A DNA stretch of 45,007 nucleotides, taken from NCBI RefSeq assembly GCF_003426025.1, contig NZ_QJSH01000020.1:1-45007 (forward strand). The letters are read 5' to 3'. This DNA is from Paraliobacillus quinghaiensis (lineage in GTDB: Bacteria; Bacillota; Bacilli; Bacillales; Amphibacillaceae). The notes beneath the pieces were generated by a model. That model did no database searches and had not been told where the DNA came from. It was given only the letters and a program-made list of their open reading frames with translations. The position numbers and the translations under genes were made by a program. This document shows, piece by piece, positions 32,155 through 40,169 of the stretch; position 1 is the first letter of the stretch, and every line of letters begins with the position of its first letter.

Positions 32155-32600
32155 GAATAAGCCCTTCTTTCTATAAATTCTTAAAATTTAATATAAGTAT
32201 ATATATCACTGTATTTTTATGTAATCATCTTATTGTTACTTATAATTGTGAATTAATGTATAATTACCGTGATATATGTACTGCTACGATTATACATAAT
32301 TGTATAACTTTTGTATAGATTTTTTGTTAAAATTCACTAATTCTTTTTTGCAATAAAGTAATTCATAGAAAACCTTGATAGTCAACACTTTATAACACTT
32401 AAGGTTCATCAGAACATTTTTATTAATAAATATTTATACGAGTACCACTATCTGCAACTTGTATCTTATTAAGCCTTTAGACACAGGGTAATAATACCTA
32501 TTATCACAGTATAAAAATAGGTACCTGTTACCCAAAAAGACATTTGTCCATTGGGTGTACCAGGTACCTTTTCAAACAAGTTAAGTTATTCCCTTAACTC
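32155..32600. other. Upstream region of chemoreceptor; no gene
   Basis: A/T-rich DNA. It contains TTGTATAACTTTTGTATA at 32300-32317 (shared with 6130-6147) and a GGTACC-type repeat at 32519-32570. Nothing looks like a gene. Confidence 0.5.
32519..32570. repeat. Dispersed GGTACC-type palindromic repeat
   Basis: AGGTACCTGTTACCCAAAAA, AGACATTTGTCCATTGGGTG and TACCAGGTACCTTTT: one of the most intact copies, with both arms and the AGACATTTGTC centre. Confidence 0.75.
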
Positions 32601-33059
32601 CTATATATTCTCTAGCCTTATATTCATCATCTTTAGATCAAACCCTTGATAACCCTGACTTACTCCCCAACTTTTCATGTAATCATGATCTGGATGCGTT
32701 GGATCTTCAATAATTTCAAGAAACGATTAATATCCAGGTTCTCCCCCTACATCTTCAGGTGGTACATTCCCTTCACCTGCTATACAAGTAGGGTGATTAT
32801 AATAATAGTCATCGATAAAATCTTCGACAACAATATGGTGCCTCCAATCATCACCAAAGTCATAGGTATACGTTATTTCAGACGGAAGATAATCTGAAAT
32901 CACTTTCCCTGTTTCCATTTCTAAAGGTATGTCAGATCCATAACTAAAAGCCTCTTCATGACAAACAAGTTGTACAATTGGTTTGAGATTTTCACTTGTT
33001 CTCTTTTCTTTAGGATCGAATGGTTTGGTTAGTATAACACTAGGTGCCTGGCACTCCAA
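32601..33059 (-). pseudogene. pRiA4b ORF-3-like gene, 5'-truncated and interrupted
   Basis: The minus frame encodes VILTKPFDPKEKRTSENLKP and SEITYTYDFGDDWRHHIVVE, then PPEDVGGEPGY, matching the plasmid pRiA4b ORF-3 family (YDFGDDWxH is its hallmark). The frame stops at TAA (32729-32727), but the same frame then runs 41 codons, SFLEIIEDPTHPDHDYMKSW onward, to a proper end at 32601. A GAA (Glu) to TAA change explains it. The 5' end runs into a GGTGCCTGGCAC repeat and lacks the family N-terminus, so the gene is dead twice over. Confidence 0.8.
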
Positions 33060-33083
33060 CGAACTTGTCCATTGAAAGCACCT
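33042..33083. repeat. Dispersed GGTGCCTGGCAC palindromic repeat
   Basis: AGGTGCCTGGCACTCCAACG, then ACTTGTCCATTGAAAGCACC, between the oxidoreductase gene and the truncated pRiA4b ORF-3-like gene. It forms the apparent 5' end of that pseudogene. Confidence 0.65.
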
Positions 33084-33086
33084 GCG

Positions 33087-34070
33087 CTATTTTAGCAATG
33101 CAGCTAATTCTTCGCCAGCAGCAATGCCTGAAATAAATGCACTTTCTAAGCGCGTGCGGTTTGCTGTGTCTTGTGGGTCTAGGAAAGCATCTCCTGCTAC
33201 TAATAGCGGGTACTCAAGTTCAGTATTCAAAAAAGGTTCTCGTAAAAACTGTGTTGCCTCTGCATAACGCCATTTTTTCAGTTGGCTTGAAATAACAGAG
33301 TTAAAATCGAAGTATGCACTTGTTATTTCCTTCATCTTTTCTAACACCGCTTCTTCTCCCTTATCATAATGGATTTTACTCCACTCACTCGTCATATAGA
33401 TACAAACGGTTGTATTTGGCGAAATCCCTTTTTTCTTGTGATCAACCAAGCGCATCACACCTTCTGGAAGGCCTGAATCAAGGTGACCATCAACCGGTAA
33501 ACTTGTCGGCTGTTCCAAATCAAATAAACCGACCAAGCATGGCTGAAACACAATCTCATCGAGTTTATGTAAAAACTTCGTATCTAGCTGTAACCCTTCG
33601 CTTTGAAGCAATGCTTTCGCCTGCGGGGCAGGTACTGTCACAAGCACAGCCTTTGCATTAAAAGATTCCCCATGGTCTGTTACAAGGGTGTATCCATCCT
33701 CATTTCTCATAATAGCAGCAATTCTCGTTTCCAATCGTACTGAAATATCTTCTGCTAGTTTTTTAGCAAAGGAGTTCATACCTCTCGTACTTATATAGCG
33801 GTGATATTTGTCACCAAACCAATTCTTTACGCTACCTTCTTTGATCCAATCATTAATAAATGTTTGAAATTTTTCAGTTCGGGCTGTGAAAAATTGGGCA
33901 CCATGATCGACCTTCCCATCTTCTATTCTTCGCGTAGCCATTCTGCCACCAACACTTCGGCTTTTATCCACAATCAATATGTCTTGATATCCTTTTTCCT
34001 TCAGGGTTCGTGCAGCCATTATACCCGCCATCCCACCGCCAATAATTACAATTGGTGTTTGCTCACACAT
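33087..34070 (-). CDS. FAD-dependent oxidoreductase, renalase-like
   Basis: A 327-residue flavoprotein. The N-terminal dinucleotide fold is VIIGGGMAGIMAARTLKEKG with the second motif IVDKSRSVGGRMATRRI. DHGAQFFTARTEKFQTFI is the typical renalase/NAD(P)-binding amine-oxidase-like continuation. The end has LLVAGDAFLDPQDTANRTRL then ESAFISGIAAGEELA, the conserved FAD-binding C-terminal motif. Bacterial renalases oxidise off-pathway isomers of NAD(P)H; whether this member does so is not certain. It is a single gene between signalling genes, with no obvious operon partner. Confidence 0.85.
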   Translation of the reverse strand: MCEQTPIVIIGGGMAGIMAARTLKEKGYQDILIVDKSRSVGGRMATRRIEDGKVDHGAQFFTARTEKFQTFINDWIKEGSVKNWFGDKYHRYISTRGMNSFAKKLAEDISVRLETRIAAIMRNEDGYTLVTDHGESFNAKAVLVTVPAPQAKALLQSEGLQLDTKFLHKLDEIVFQPCLVGLFDLEQPTSLPVDGHLDSGLPEGVMRLVDHKKKGISPNTTVCIYMTSEWSKIHYDKGEEAVLEKMKEITSAYFDFNSVISSQLKKWRYAEATQFLREPFLNTELEYPLLVAGDAFLDPQDTANRTRLESAFISGIAAGEELAALLK

Positions 34071-34279
34071 ATTAAAAACTCCTTTTTCACTCTTTTACCT
34101 TCTATTAAATATTTTCAAACAATTTTGCTCATCCCAGAAGGATCATTTCATTAGGTATTATACTTTTGTATGATAAACTAATAAAGCACAGTTGATAATA
34201 TATTGTTTTCAAAGCAAAGATATAGGGAAATAACCTTATAATTATTATAGAATGGTAAATTAGGTAGAGGGTGTTTGTA

Positions 34280-34321
34280 GTGAAAGAATATCCTCATTTG
34301 ATGGGAAAAGGGGTGTATTGA
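34280..34321 (+). CDS. Possible 13-codon leader peptide before diguanylate cyclase
   Basis: GTG at 34280 has GAGGG eight bases upstream and encodes VKEYPHLMGKGVY (starting as Met), ending in TGA directly abutting the ATG of the next gene (TGAATG). Its own 3' part holds the AAAAGGGG that serves as ribosome binding site downstream. It could couple or tune translation of the cyclase. It may equally be chance. Confidence 0.35.
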   Translation: MKEYPHLMGKGVY

Positions 34322-35200
34322 ATGAATGCGGGAATTAGCTCTGCTATCTTAAATTCTATAAGGGATCAGATATGCCTCATTGATCATTCAGGTGAAATTA
34401 TTTACGCCAACGATGAATGGTTGAATTTTGCCAAAAGAAATGGTGGAGATTTATCAGCACTTGGTGTGGGTTCTAATTACTTGGAAGTATCTAAAGGAAA
34501 TCAGAAAGTATATAAGGGATTGCATGCACTTATTAACGGTGAAATGAAGTCTTTTAGTCATGAATATCCTTGCCATTCCCCAATGGTAAAACGCTGGTTT
34601 AACATGCAAGCAACAAGAATGACTAAGAATGAACATGGAGTTGATGGAATAGTGATACGCCATGCCGATATAACGAGACAAAAACTACTTGAAATCCAGT
34701 TAAAAAAATATGTGAACACTGATCCTTTAACATCCTTATACAATCGCAGGTATTTTGAAAACGAATTACAAAAAGAAATCTCACGTTGCGAGCGAACTGA
34801 TCGTTCTTTATCTGTGTTATATATAGATATAGATGACTTCAAAGAGATAAATGATAATTTTGGTCATAATGTCGGGGACACAATTTTAAAAGAAGTTTCT
34901 ATGCTATTTCTTGAAACCACCCGTGATTCCGATACATGTGCACGAATAGGTGGAGATGAATTTGCTATTATCTTACCCGAAACACCAAAAGATGAGTTAG
35001 GCCCTATAGCAGATAGACTTGTTAAAAACATTGAAGAAATTATAGTACAAGAAGAAGTTACTTATCCAATTAAAGTGAGTGTATCCGTTGGTGGTTCTTC
35101 TTTTCAACATAATACTGATATGAAAACAATGTTAGAAAAAGCAGACAGAGCTTTATATGCTGCAAAAGACCAAGGCAAGAACAATAATGTTATTTATTAG
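34322..35200 (+). CDS. PAS-GGDEF diguanylate cyclase
   Basis: A 292-residue soluble protein. A PAS domain covers about residues 8-120 (IRDQICLIDHSGEIIYANDE to VIRHADITRQK) and the GGDEF domain 130-290. The active-site motif GGDEF is at 210-214. An RxxD inhibitory site (RDSD, 201-204) lies exactly five residues before it, so feedback inhibition by c-di-GMP is expected. DPLTSLYNRRYF and SVLYIDIDDFKEINDNFGH are the usual GTP/metal-binding motifs. It is the synthetic counterpart to the GGDEF-EAL protein in the same island. A strong terminator follows. Confidence 0.95.
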   Translation: MNAGISSAILNSIRDQICLIDHSGEIIYANDEWLNFAKRNGGDLSALGVGSNYLEVSKGNQKVYKGLHALINGEMKSFSHEYPCHSPMVKRWFNMQATRMTKNEHGVDGIVIRHADITRQKLLEIQLKKYVNTDPLTSLYNRRYFENELQKEISRCERTDRSLSVLYIDIDDFKEINDNFGHNVGDTILKEVSMLFLETTRDSDTCARIGGDEFAIILPETPKDELGPIADRLVKNIEEIIVQEEVTYPIKVSVSVGGSSFQHNTDMKTMLEKADRALYAAKDQGKNNNVIY

Positions 35201-35226
35201 CCACAGTTAATGCTGTGGCTTTTATA
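35199..35226 (+). terminator. Terminator of diguanylate cyclase gene
   Basis: AGCCACAG TTAATG CTGTGGCT followed by TTTATATT; its first bases overlap the stop codon. Confidence 0.85.
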
Positions 35227-35260
35227 TTGTTGGTGCTCCAATCCGCTTGTGAGGAGCGTT

Positions 35261-35356
35261 TTGATCGAATTATCGTGCTTTTTGATCGAATAACGACTTT
35301 TTTTGATCGAATTACCGGAATTTTTGATCGAATAACGCATTTTTTTGATCGAATCC
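35261..35356 (+). repeat. 21-bp-period array 1 (five TTGATCGAAT units)
   Basis: GATCGAAT begins at 35263, 35284, 35305, 35326 and 35347, an exact 21-bp period. Each unit has a T-run before the core and a distinct 3' extension (ATTATCGTG, ATAACGACT, ATTACCGGAA, ATAACGCAT). The array at 39823-39920 has the same units in the same order. It ends at the 3' side of the sugar operon. The period is two turns of DNA, so any bound protein would sit on one face. Confidence 0.85.
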
Positions 35357-35384
35357 AGACTCCTAGACTCATGCTGCCCATCAC

Positions 35385-35422
35385 AAAAAAGCACTGCCTC
35401 AAACTTTCCAGAGCAGTACTTT
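35385..35422 (-). terminator. Terminator of sugar oxidoreductase operon
   Basis: On the minus strand AAGTACTGC pairs with GCAGTGCTT (one G-U) and is followed by TTTTTTGTG. It lies 16 bp after the last gene of the operon. Confidence 0.75.
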
Positions 35423-35437
35423 TACTATATTAGATAT

Positions 35438-36511
35438 TTACTTTGTAACCACGATTGCTCTTTCTTGTGCTTCTAGGCATAGTTCTGCCGCTTTAAACAC
35501 ATGCGCTTGGGTCATCGCTTTTTCTGTACGATCAACACAGTCCTTAATCAACTCTCCGAAGAATGGAAAACCTACTTCTCCTGACAATTTATAATGCTTT
35601 TCTCCATCATTGTTAACTAGAAATAGATGATCCCCAGTTTCTTCTCTAGCAACATCAACATATTTACGAATCTCAATTGTACCCTCTGTCCCTGTAATGA
35701 AAGTGCGTCCATCTCCCCATGTGCTTAAACCATCTGGTGTGAACCAATCCACTTTAAAATATTGTGTCGCTCCGTTATCACCGACTAAGGTTGTATCACC
35801 GTAATCTTCTAGTTCTGGATGATCAGGGTTATTATAGTTTCCGACTTTACTGTGTAATACCTTGGCATCTTTACAGTCCGCATAGTATAAAAATTGTTCA
35901 ATTTGATGGCTGCCAATATCACATAAAATGCCACCGTATTGTTTTTTATTAAAAAACCAATCAGGTCGACTTGATGCATTTAATCGGTGTGGACCAAAAC
36001 CTGTCACTTGTATAACACGGCCAATCGCACCTTCTTTAATAAGGTCTCCAGCAAATACTGCTCCTTCAACGTGCAGGCGTTCACTGAAATAAACCATGTA
36101 CTTTTGTCCTGTTTCTTTTACTACTTTTTTTGTTTCTTCAAGTTGTGCTTTCGTTGTGAAAGGTGTTTTATCTGTAAAATAATCTTTTCCAGCTTGCATA
36201 ACCTTATTACCGAGTGCACTTCTACCCGATGGTATCGCTGCAGCCGCTACTAATTGAATCGTTTTATCGTTTAAAATTTGATCTAGAGATTCAGCTACTT
36301 TTACTTCTGGAAATTTGTCTAAAAACTCATCCACTTTGTCAGAATCAGGGTCATACACCCATTTCAAACTACCGCCTGCCTCCACTAACCCATTACACAT
36401 TCCATAAATATGTCCATGATCAAGTGCTACCACAGCAATTTGAAATTCACCATCTTTTACAACTGGATTTGGTTTCCCTTTTGGTGCATATGTCATTCCA
36501 TCTTTACTCAT
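35438..36511 (-). CDS. Gfo/Idh/MocA-family oxidoreductase
   Basis: A 357-residue NAD(P)-dependent dehydrogenase. The Rossmann part (about 20-145) has AVVALDHGHIYGMCNGLVEA in place of the classic GxGxxG loop, an atypical dinucleotide site seen in some subgroups, and DKTPFTTKAQLEETKKV where EKP is usual. The C-terminal part has GGILCDIGSHQIEQFLYYAD, where the His is the family catalytic residue. Substrates are sugars or inositols oxidised at a ring hydroxyl. It is the last gene of a three-gene minus-strand unit with an isomerase and a second Gfo/Idh protein. Confidence 0.85.
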   Translation of the reverse strand: MSKDGMTYAPKGKPNPVVKDGEFQIAVVALDHGHIYGMCNGLVEAGGSLKWVYDPDSDKVDEFLDKFPEVKVAESLDQILNDKTIQLVAAAAIPSGRSALGNKVMQAGKDYFTDKTPFTTKAQLEETKKVVKETGQKYMVYFSERLHVEGAVFAGDLIKEGAIGRVIQVTGFGPHRLNASSRPDWFFNKKQYGGILCDIGSHQIEQFLYYADCKDAKVLHSKVGNYNNPDHPELEDYGDTTLVGDNGATQYFKVDWFTPDGLSTWGDGRTFITGTEGTIEIRKYVDVAREETGDHLFLVNNDGEKHYKLSGEVGFPFFGELIKDCVDRTEKAMTQAHVFKAAELCLEAQERAIVVTK

Positions 36512-36588
36512 GAAACTTCACTCCTGGCTATTAAACTAATTTAGTTTGTTAGATGCTAGTTTACTAATGTTGCTTCGCTCCTAGTGAA

Positions 36589-37449
36589 TTAAAACCAGTC
36601 AGAATAACCCAACTTTCTTAAGTTGTCACCAGATATTTTCAAACAATCAAAAGAATCCTTACCATACGTGTCATCTTGTTCAATCAAAAAGTATTGCGCG
36701 CCACTCTTAAGTCCTGCATGAATAACCGCATTTATATCAAGATTTCCTTCGCCCACTTCTGCAAACTCAATAAGATTCGTGAACTTTCCAAAGAATTGAC
36801 CCATGTCTTTTAAATCTTCTTCTCCCACATCTAACTTACCAATACGGTAATCTTTTAAATGTAATAAAGCAATTCGGTCTCTATATTGTTCAATTATTTT
36901 AACTGGATTTTCACCAGCTCTTTGAATCCAGTGCACGTCCAATTCAAAGCCTAGTTTAGATGTATTGTTTTTCATCATATCCAATAAATATTCTCCATCA
37001 TATTTTTGGAACTCAATATGATGTGTATGATAATACAATTCAATGCCTCGTTCAGCTAACCTTACTGCCATTGCTTCAGCATCATTAATAAACGCCATTA
37101 TTTTATTTTTATCAGACATTTTGTTTAACGGTAGCATACCTATTCGCAAGTAACGACAATTTAATGTTTTACAATCGCTTACAATTTTATCAAAATTATT
37201 ATTTAAAGTTTCTCCTCCCATACCAGGTAGCATAGGCTCTAGAGGGGCTGAGAGTGCAGCAATTTCGATATCAAAATCTTCACTTGCACGTCTAAATTCT
37301 AATACATTTTCTTCCGTCATTGGAATTTGAGAAACTTCCACTGCACGATAACCCAATTGATTTAATCTTCTCATTGTTTCATATACACCTAACTCTTCCA
37401 CCTTGCCTTTTAGCATCATCATTTGTACGCCGATTTTACCTTTTCTCAT
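36589..37449 (-). CDS. Sugar phosphate isomerase/epimerase (AP endonuclease 2-type TIM barrel)
   Basis: A 286-residue TIM-barrel protein. The start has KIGVQMMMLKGKVEELGVYE. Metal-site motifs along the barrel include IELYYHTHHIEFQ, LGFELDVHWIQRAGENP, LLHLKDYRIGK, EFAEVGEGNLDI and QYFLIEQDDTYG; Glu, Asp, His and Glu residues at these places form the divalent metal site. Family members include inosose dehydratase/isomerases, 3-ketosugar epimerases and xylose-isomerase-like enzymes. Between two Gfo/Idh genes, a role on a keto-sugar made by one of them is likely. Confidence 0.85.
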   Translation of the reverse strand: MRKGKIGVQMMMLKGKVEELGVYETMRRLNQLGYRAVEVSQIPMTEENVLEFRRASEDFDIEIAALSAPLEPMLPGMGGETLNNNFDKIVSDCKTLNCRYLRIGMLPLNKMSDKNKIMAFINDAEAMAVRLAERGIELYYHTHHIEFQKYDGEYLLDMMKNNTSKLGFELDVHWIQRAGENPVKIIEQYRDRIALLHLKDYRIGKLDVGEEDLKDMGQFFGKFTNLIEFAEVGEGNLDINAVIHAGLKSGAQYFLIEQDDTYGKDSFDCLKISGDNLRKLGYSDWF

Positions 37450-37483
37450 TGATATACCTCCATTTTATAGTTAGATTCTATTA

Positions 37484-38638
37484 TTAATTATCCATTTGTT
37501 TTTCTTCTGCAATTTTTTTATTTAATTCAGCAAGGTATAAATCTTCATCGACTGGAAGCTCTACTTCTTTGCCTAACCAGCTTGACAAGTGAATCGCGTT
37601 TGCCAAAGCTACACCATGAATCCCATCACTTCCTGGTGCTAAAAGTGGTTCATCATCTAAAATATTACCAGCAAAGTTTTCCATTACTGCTGTGTGCTGC
37701 GCTCCCCAGACACTTTCAAACTCTATCACTTCTTCATCATAAATTTCTCCCATATTACCACCCGCGGAAAGCTTCGCCATATCTTGCATACTCATCTTGT
37801 CGCTCAACTCAGACTCAGGTTGTTTTAGTCTCTTAATCGTCACTTTCTTACTGTCATCTACGACAATCTTTCCTTTATCCCCTAAAATTTCAAAACGATC
37901 TGTACCTAAGACATCGTGGGTACAGGTAACAAAAACACCTGTTGCTCCATTGCCATAATCAAGCATTGTTGTAACTTCATCCTCAACAGCAATATCTCGC
38001 TGGTAACCGTACTTCACATTTGAGTAAACTTTTTTAGGAACACCACAAATCCATTGAAGTAAGTCTAATTGATGTGGCGCTTGATTAACTAAAACACCAC
38101 CACCTTCACCTTCCCATGTTGCTCTCCAAGCACTTTGGTCATAATAGCCTTGTGGTCTCCACCAAGTGGTAATAATCCAATTTGTTCGACGAATACCACC
38201 GATATCACCATTGTCGATAATTTTCTTCACTTTTTGGTAGAGCTCATTTGTCCGTTGGTTAAACATAATTCCAAATGTTAATTCTGGTTTTGTTTCAGCA
38301 AATTCGTTGAGTTCTTTTACTTGTTTCGTGTAAACTCCAGCTGGCTTTTCAACTAATGCGTGTACATCCCTTTTTAACGATTCAATTCCCATCTCAGGGT
38401 GTAAATAATGCGGTACACACGTAACGACAGCATCTACATCTCCACTATCTAACATATCAATATAATTTTCATAAAACGGAATATTGGGATACTTTTCATT
38501 TGCTACTGCTCTCTTGGCAGGATCCGTATCACAAAGCGCACCAATTTCCATGTTTTTAACTCTTCCTTCTTGAATAAACCCTGCGTAGGCCCCACCTTGT
38601 GTCCCAAAACCAATAATACCTAACCTTACTTTTGTCAT
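37484..38638 (-). CDS. Gfo/Idh/MocA-family oxidoreductase
   Basis: A 384-residue dehydrogenase. Three ATGs in a row (38644, 38641, 38638) follow AAAGGGG; the last has the best spacing. The N-terminal fold has VRLGIIGFGTQGGAYAGF and ALCDTDPAKR, the EKP motif is VEKPAGVYTKQ, and the catalytic region is GGGVLVNQAPHQLDLLQWIC with WWRPQGYYDQSAWRATWEGE. This one keeps a canonical nucleotide-binding loop, unlike its partner at 35438. It is the first gene of the operon; gaps to the following genes are 34 and 77 bp. Confidence 0.88.
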   Translation of the reverse strand: MTKVRLGIIGFGTQGGAYAGFIQEGRVKNMEIGALCDTDPAKRAVANEKYPNIPFYENYIDMLDSGDVDAVVTCVPHYLHPEMGIESLKRDVHALVEKPAGVYTKQVKELNEFAETKPELTFGIMFNQRTNELYQKVKKIIDNGDIGGIRRTNWIITTWWRPQGYYDQSAWRATWEGEGGGVLVNQAPHQLDLLQWICGVPKKVYSNVKYGYQRDIAVEDEVTTMLDYGNGATGVFVTCTHDVLGTDRFEILGDKGKIVVDDSKKVTIKRLKQPESELSDKMSMQDMAKLSAGGNMGEIYDEEVIEFESVWGAQHTAVMENFAGNILDDEPLLAPGSDGIHGVALANAIHLSSWLGKEVELPVDEDLYLAELNKKIAEEKQMDN

Positions 38639-38671
38639 CATCATACCCCTTTCTGTTTTGTGCAATTTCAA

Positions 38672-38840
38672 TCAATTAAAATTCACAATTTTTTAATGTA
38701 AGCCTTGTCATTTTTTTCTTTTATAAAAGAAATTTATTTGTTGCTACTAGTATTAGTATATATAACCGAACAGCAAAATTCATTATCTCAAGATGTTTAA
38801 TATTCCACCAAAATTGACTGAACGTGCTTTAATTGAAAAA
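38672..38840. other. Promoter region of sugar operon
   Basis: About 170 bp of A/T-rich DNA between the operon and the araC-type gene. ACTAGTATTAGTATATATAA-like sequence near 38745-38764 could be a promoter or activator site. I see no clear cre site. Confidence 0.35.
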
Positions 38841-38880
38841 TAAACAAGTTGGCTCACCACATTAAAGCCAACTTGTTTTA
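38841..38880 (-). terminator. Terminator of araC-type gene
   Basis: AAACAAGTTGGCT / AGCCAACTTGTTT with a 12-bp loop and A/T-runs on both sides, directly downstream of the AraC gene. Confidence 0.85.
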
Positions 38881-38910
38881 TCATCAAGATTTGATACTTT
38901 TTACTCTTAA

Positions 38911-39753
38911 TTATTTCACACGCAACCTGCGATATTCTTTAGCTGTCATTCCTACTTTTTTTCGAAAAAATCTGCTGAAGTGCGCTACACTTTCAAAACC
39001 ACAATCATATGCAATATCTTTTAAAGCTTTATTCGGTTCCATTTCAAGAGAGTATTTGACCTGTGTTAATCGACACTCCATTACATATTCCATTACCGTA
39101 AATCCTGTCATCTCTTTAAAGACGTGAGATATATAAGATTTACTTATACTCAAATCTTTAGAGATATGATCCAGTGTTATTTTATTATGAAAATTTTCTT
39201 GGACATAAACAGCTACACTCTCTGTGTATTCTGCTTTCGTATCCTTTTTGTATGGACTATCGAGTAACTTGTTTTTACTCATTCGATGAACGATAACTAA
39301 CACTTGCAATAACAAAACCTTTAACTCCGTCTCTGATTGTACATCTTTATTATTCATATGATTGGCTAAAACGTCCATACGTTCAATAAGTTTTTCTAAT
39401 TCGATCAATTCTGAACTTTCATTGGAACGAATAAGACAATGTTGTAGTTGTTGAAATATTTCTAGCAAATAATGACTACCTAACTCATTTAAGATTCCAC
39501 TAATCCATTTAGGAGAAAAATGAATAATGCTTCTCACATATTCATCTTCTTTTTGAACATTTGGCCTATGTAAAGTCATACCATCCATTAATAAAATATC
39601 ACCTGGATGTAAATCATAAATTTGATTGTGAATTAAATAGCGGCAAGATCCAGCATGAAAAATATAAATTTCATATTCTTGATGAGAGTGGTAATCAAAA
39701 GAATATCCTTTACTGCCCACTACACGGTGACCAACCATGACAACTTCATTCAT
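38911..39753 (-). CDS. AraC-family transcriptional regulator (cupin plus two HTH)
   Basis: A 280-residue regulator. The N-terminal cupin part has FDYHSHQEYEIYIFHAGSCR and IYDLHPGDILLMDGMTLHRP; the C-terminal 100 residues hold two helix-turn-helix units: ITLDHISKDLSISKSYISHV and NKALKDIAYDCGFESVAHFS with RFFRKKVGMTAKEYR. It lies upstream of and in the same direction as the sugar operon and is its probable activator, with a sugar or keto-sugar as ligand. An array of 21-bp units starts 70 bp upstream of its start codon. Confidence 0.9.
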   Translation of the reverse strand: MNEVVMVGHRVVGSKGYSFDYHSHQEYEIYIFHAGSCRYLIHNQIYDLHPGDILLMDGMTLHRPNVQKEDEYVRSIIHFSPKWISGILNELGSHYLLEIFQQLQHCLIRSNESSELIELEKLIERMDVLANHMNNKDVQSETELKVLLLQVLVIVHRMSKNKLLDSPYKKDTKAEYTESVAVYVQENFHNKITLDHISKDLSISKSYISHVFKEMTGFTVMEYVMECRLTQVKYSLEMEPNKALKDIAYDCGFESVAHFSRFFRKKVGMTAKEYRRLRVK

Positions 39754-39822
39754 CTAATACCCTCCCCTGAAGAATATCTATAACTATTTTACCAAAAAAC
39801 AAAATTAAAGCCATCGCATGTG

Positions 39823-39920
39823 TTTTAATCGAATTATCGTGATTTTTGATCGAATAACGATTTTTATTGATCGAATTACCGAAATTTTTGATCGAATGAC
39901 GCAATTTTTTAATCGAATTA
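39823..39920 (+). repeat. 21-bp-period array 2 (five TTRATCGAAT units)
   Basis: RATCGAAT cores begin at 39827, 39848, 39869, 39890 and 39911, again exactly 21 bp apart. The variable parts (ATTATCGTGA, ATAACGATT, ATTACCGAAA, ATGACGCAA) match array 1 unit for unit. It lies just upstream of the AraC gene and ends at a GGTGCCTGGCAC repeat. Confidence 0.85.

Positions 39921-40169
<249 letters not shown>

Noticed and set aside
35261-35356. CRISPR array
   Set aside because: Units are regular at 21 bp with no unique spacers, and the variable parts are repeated in the second array. No cas genes are seen.
35190-35402. Minus-strand frames reading SIKKxRYSIKN-type repeats
   Set aside because: They are translations of the 21-bp array and the terminator; no ribosome binding site.
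38672-38840. Catabolite-response (cre) site before the sugar operon
   Set aside because: No stretch matches the cre consensus well enough on either strand.
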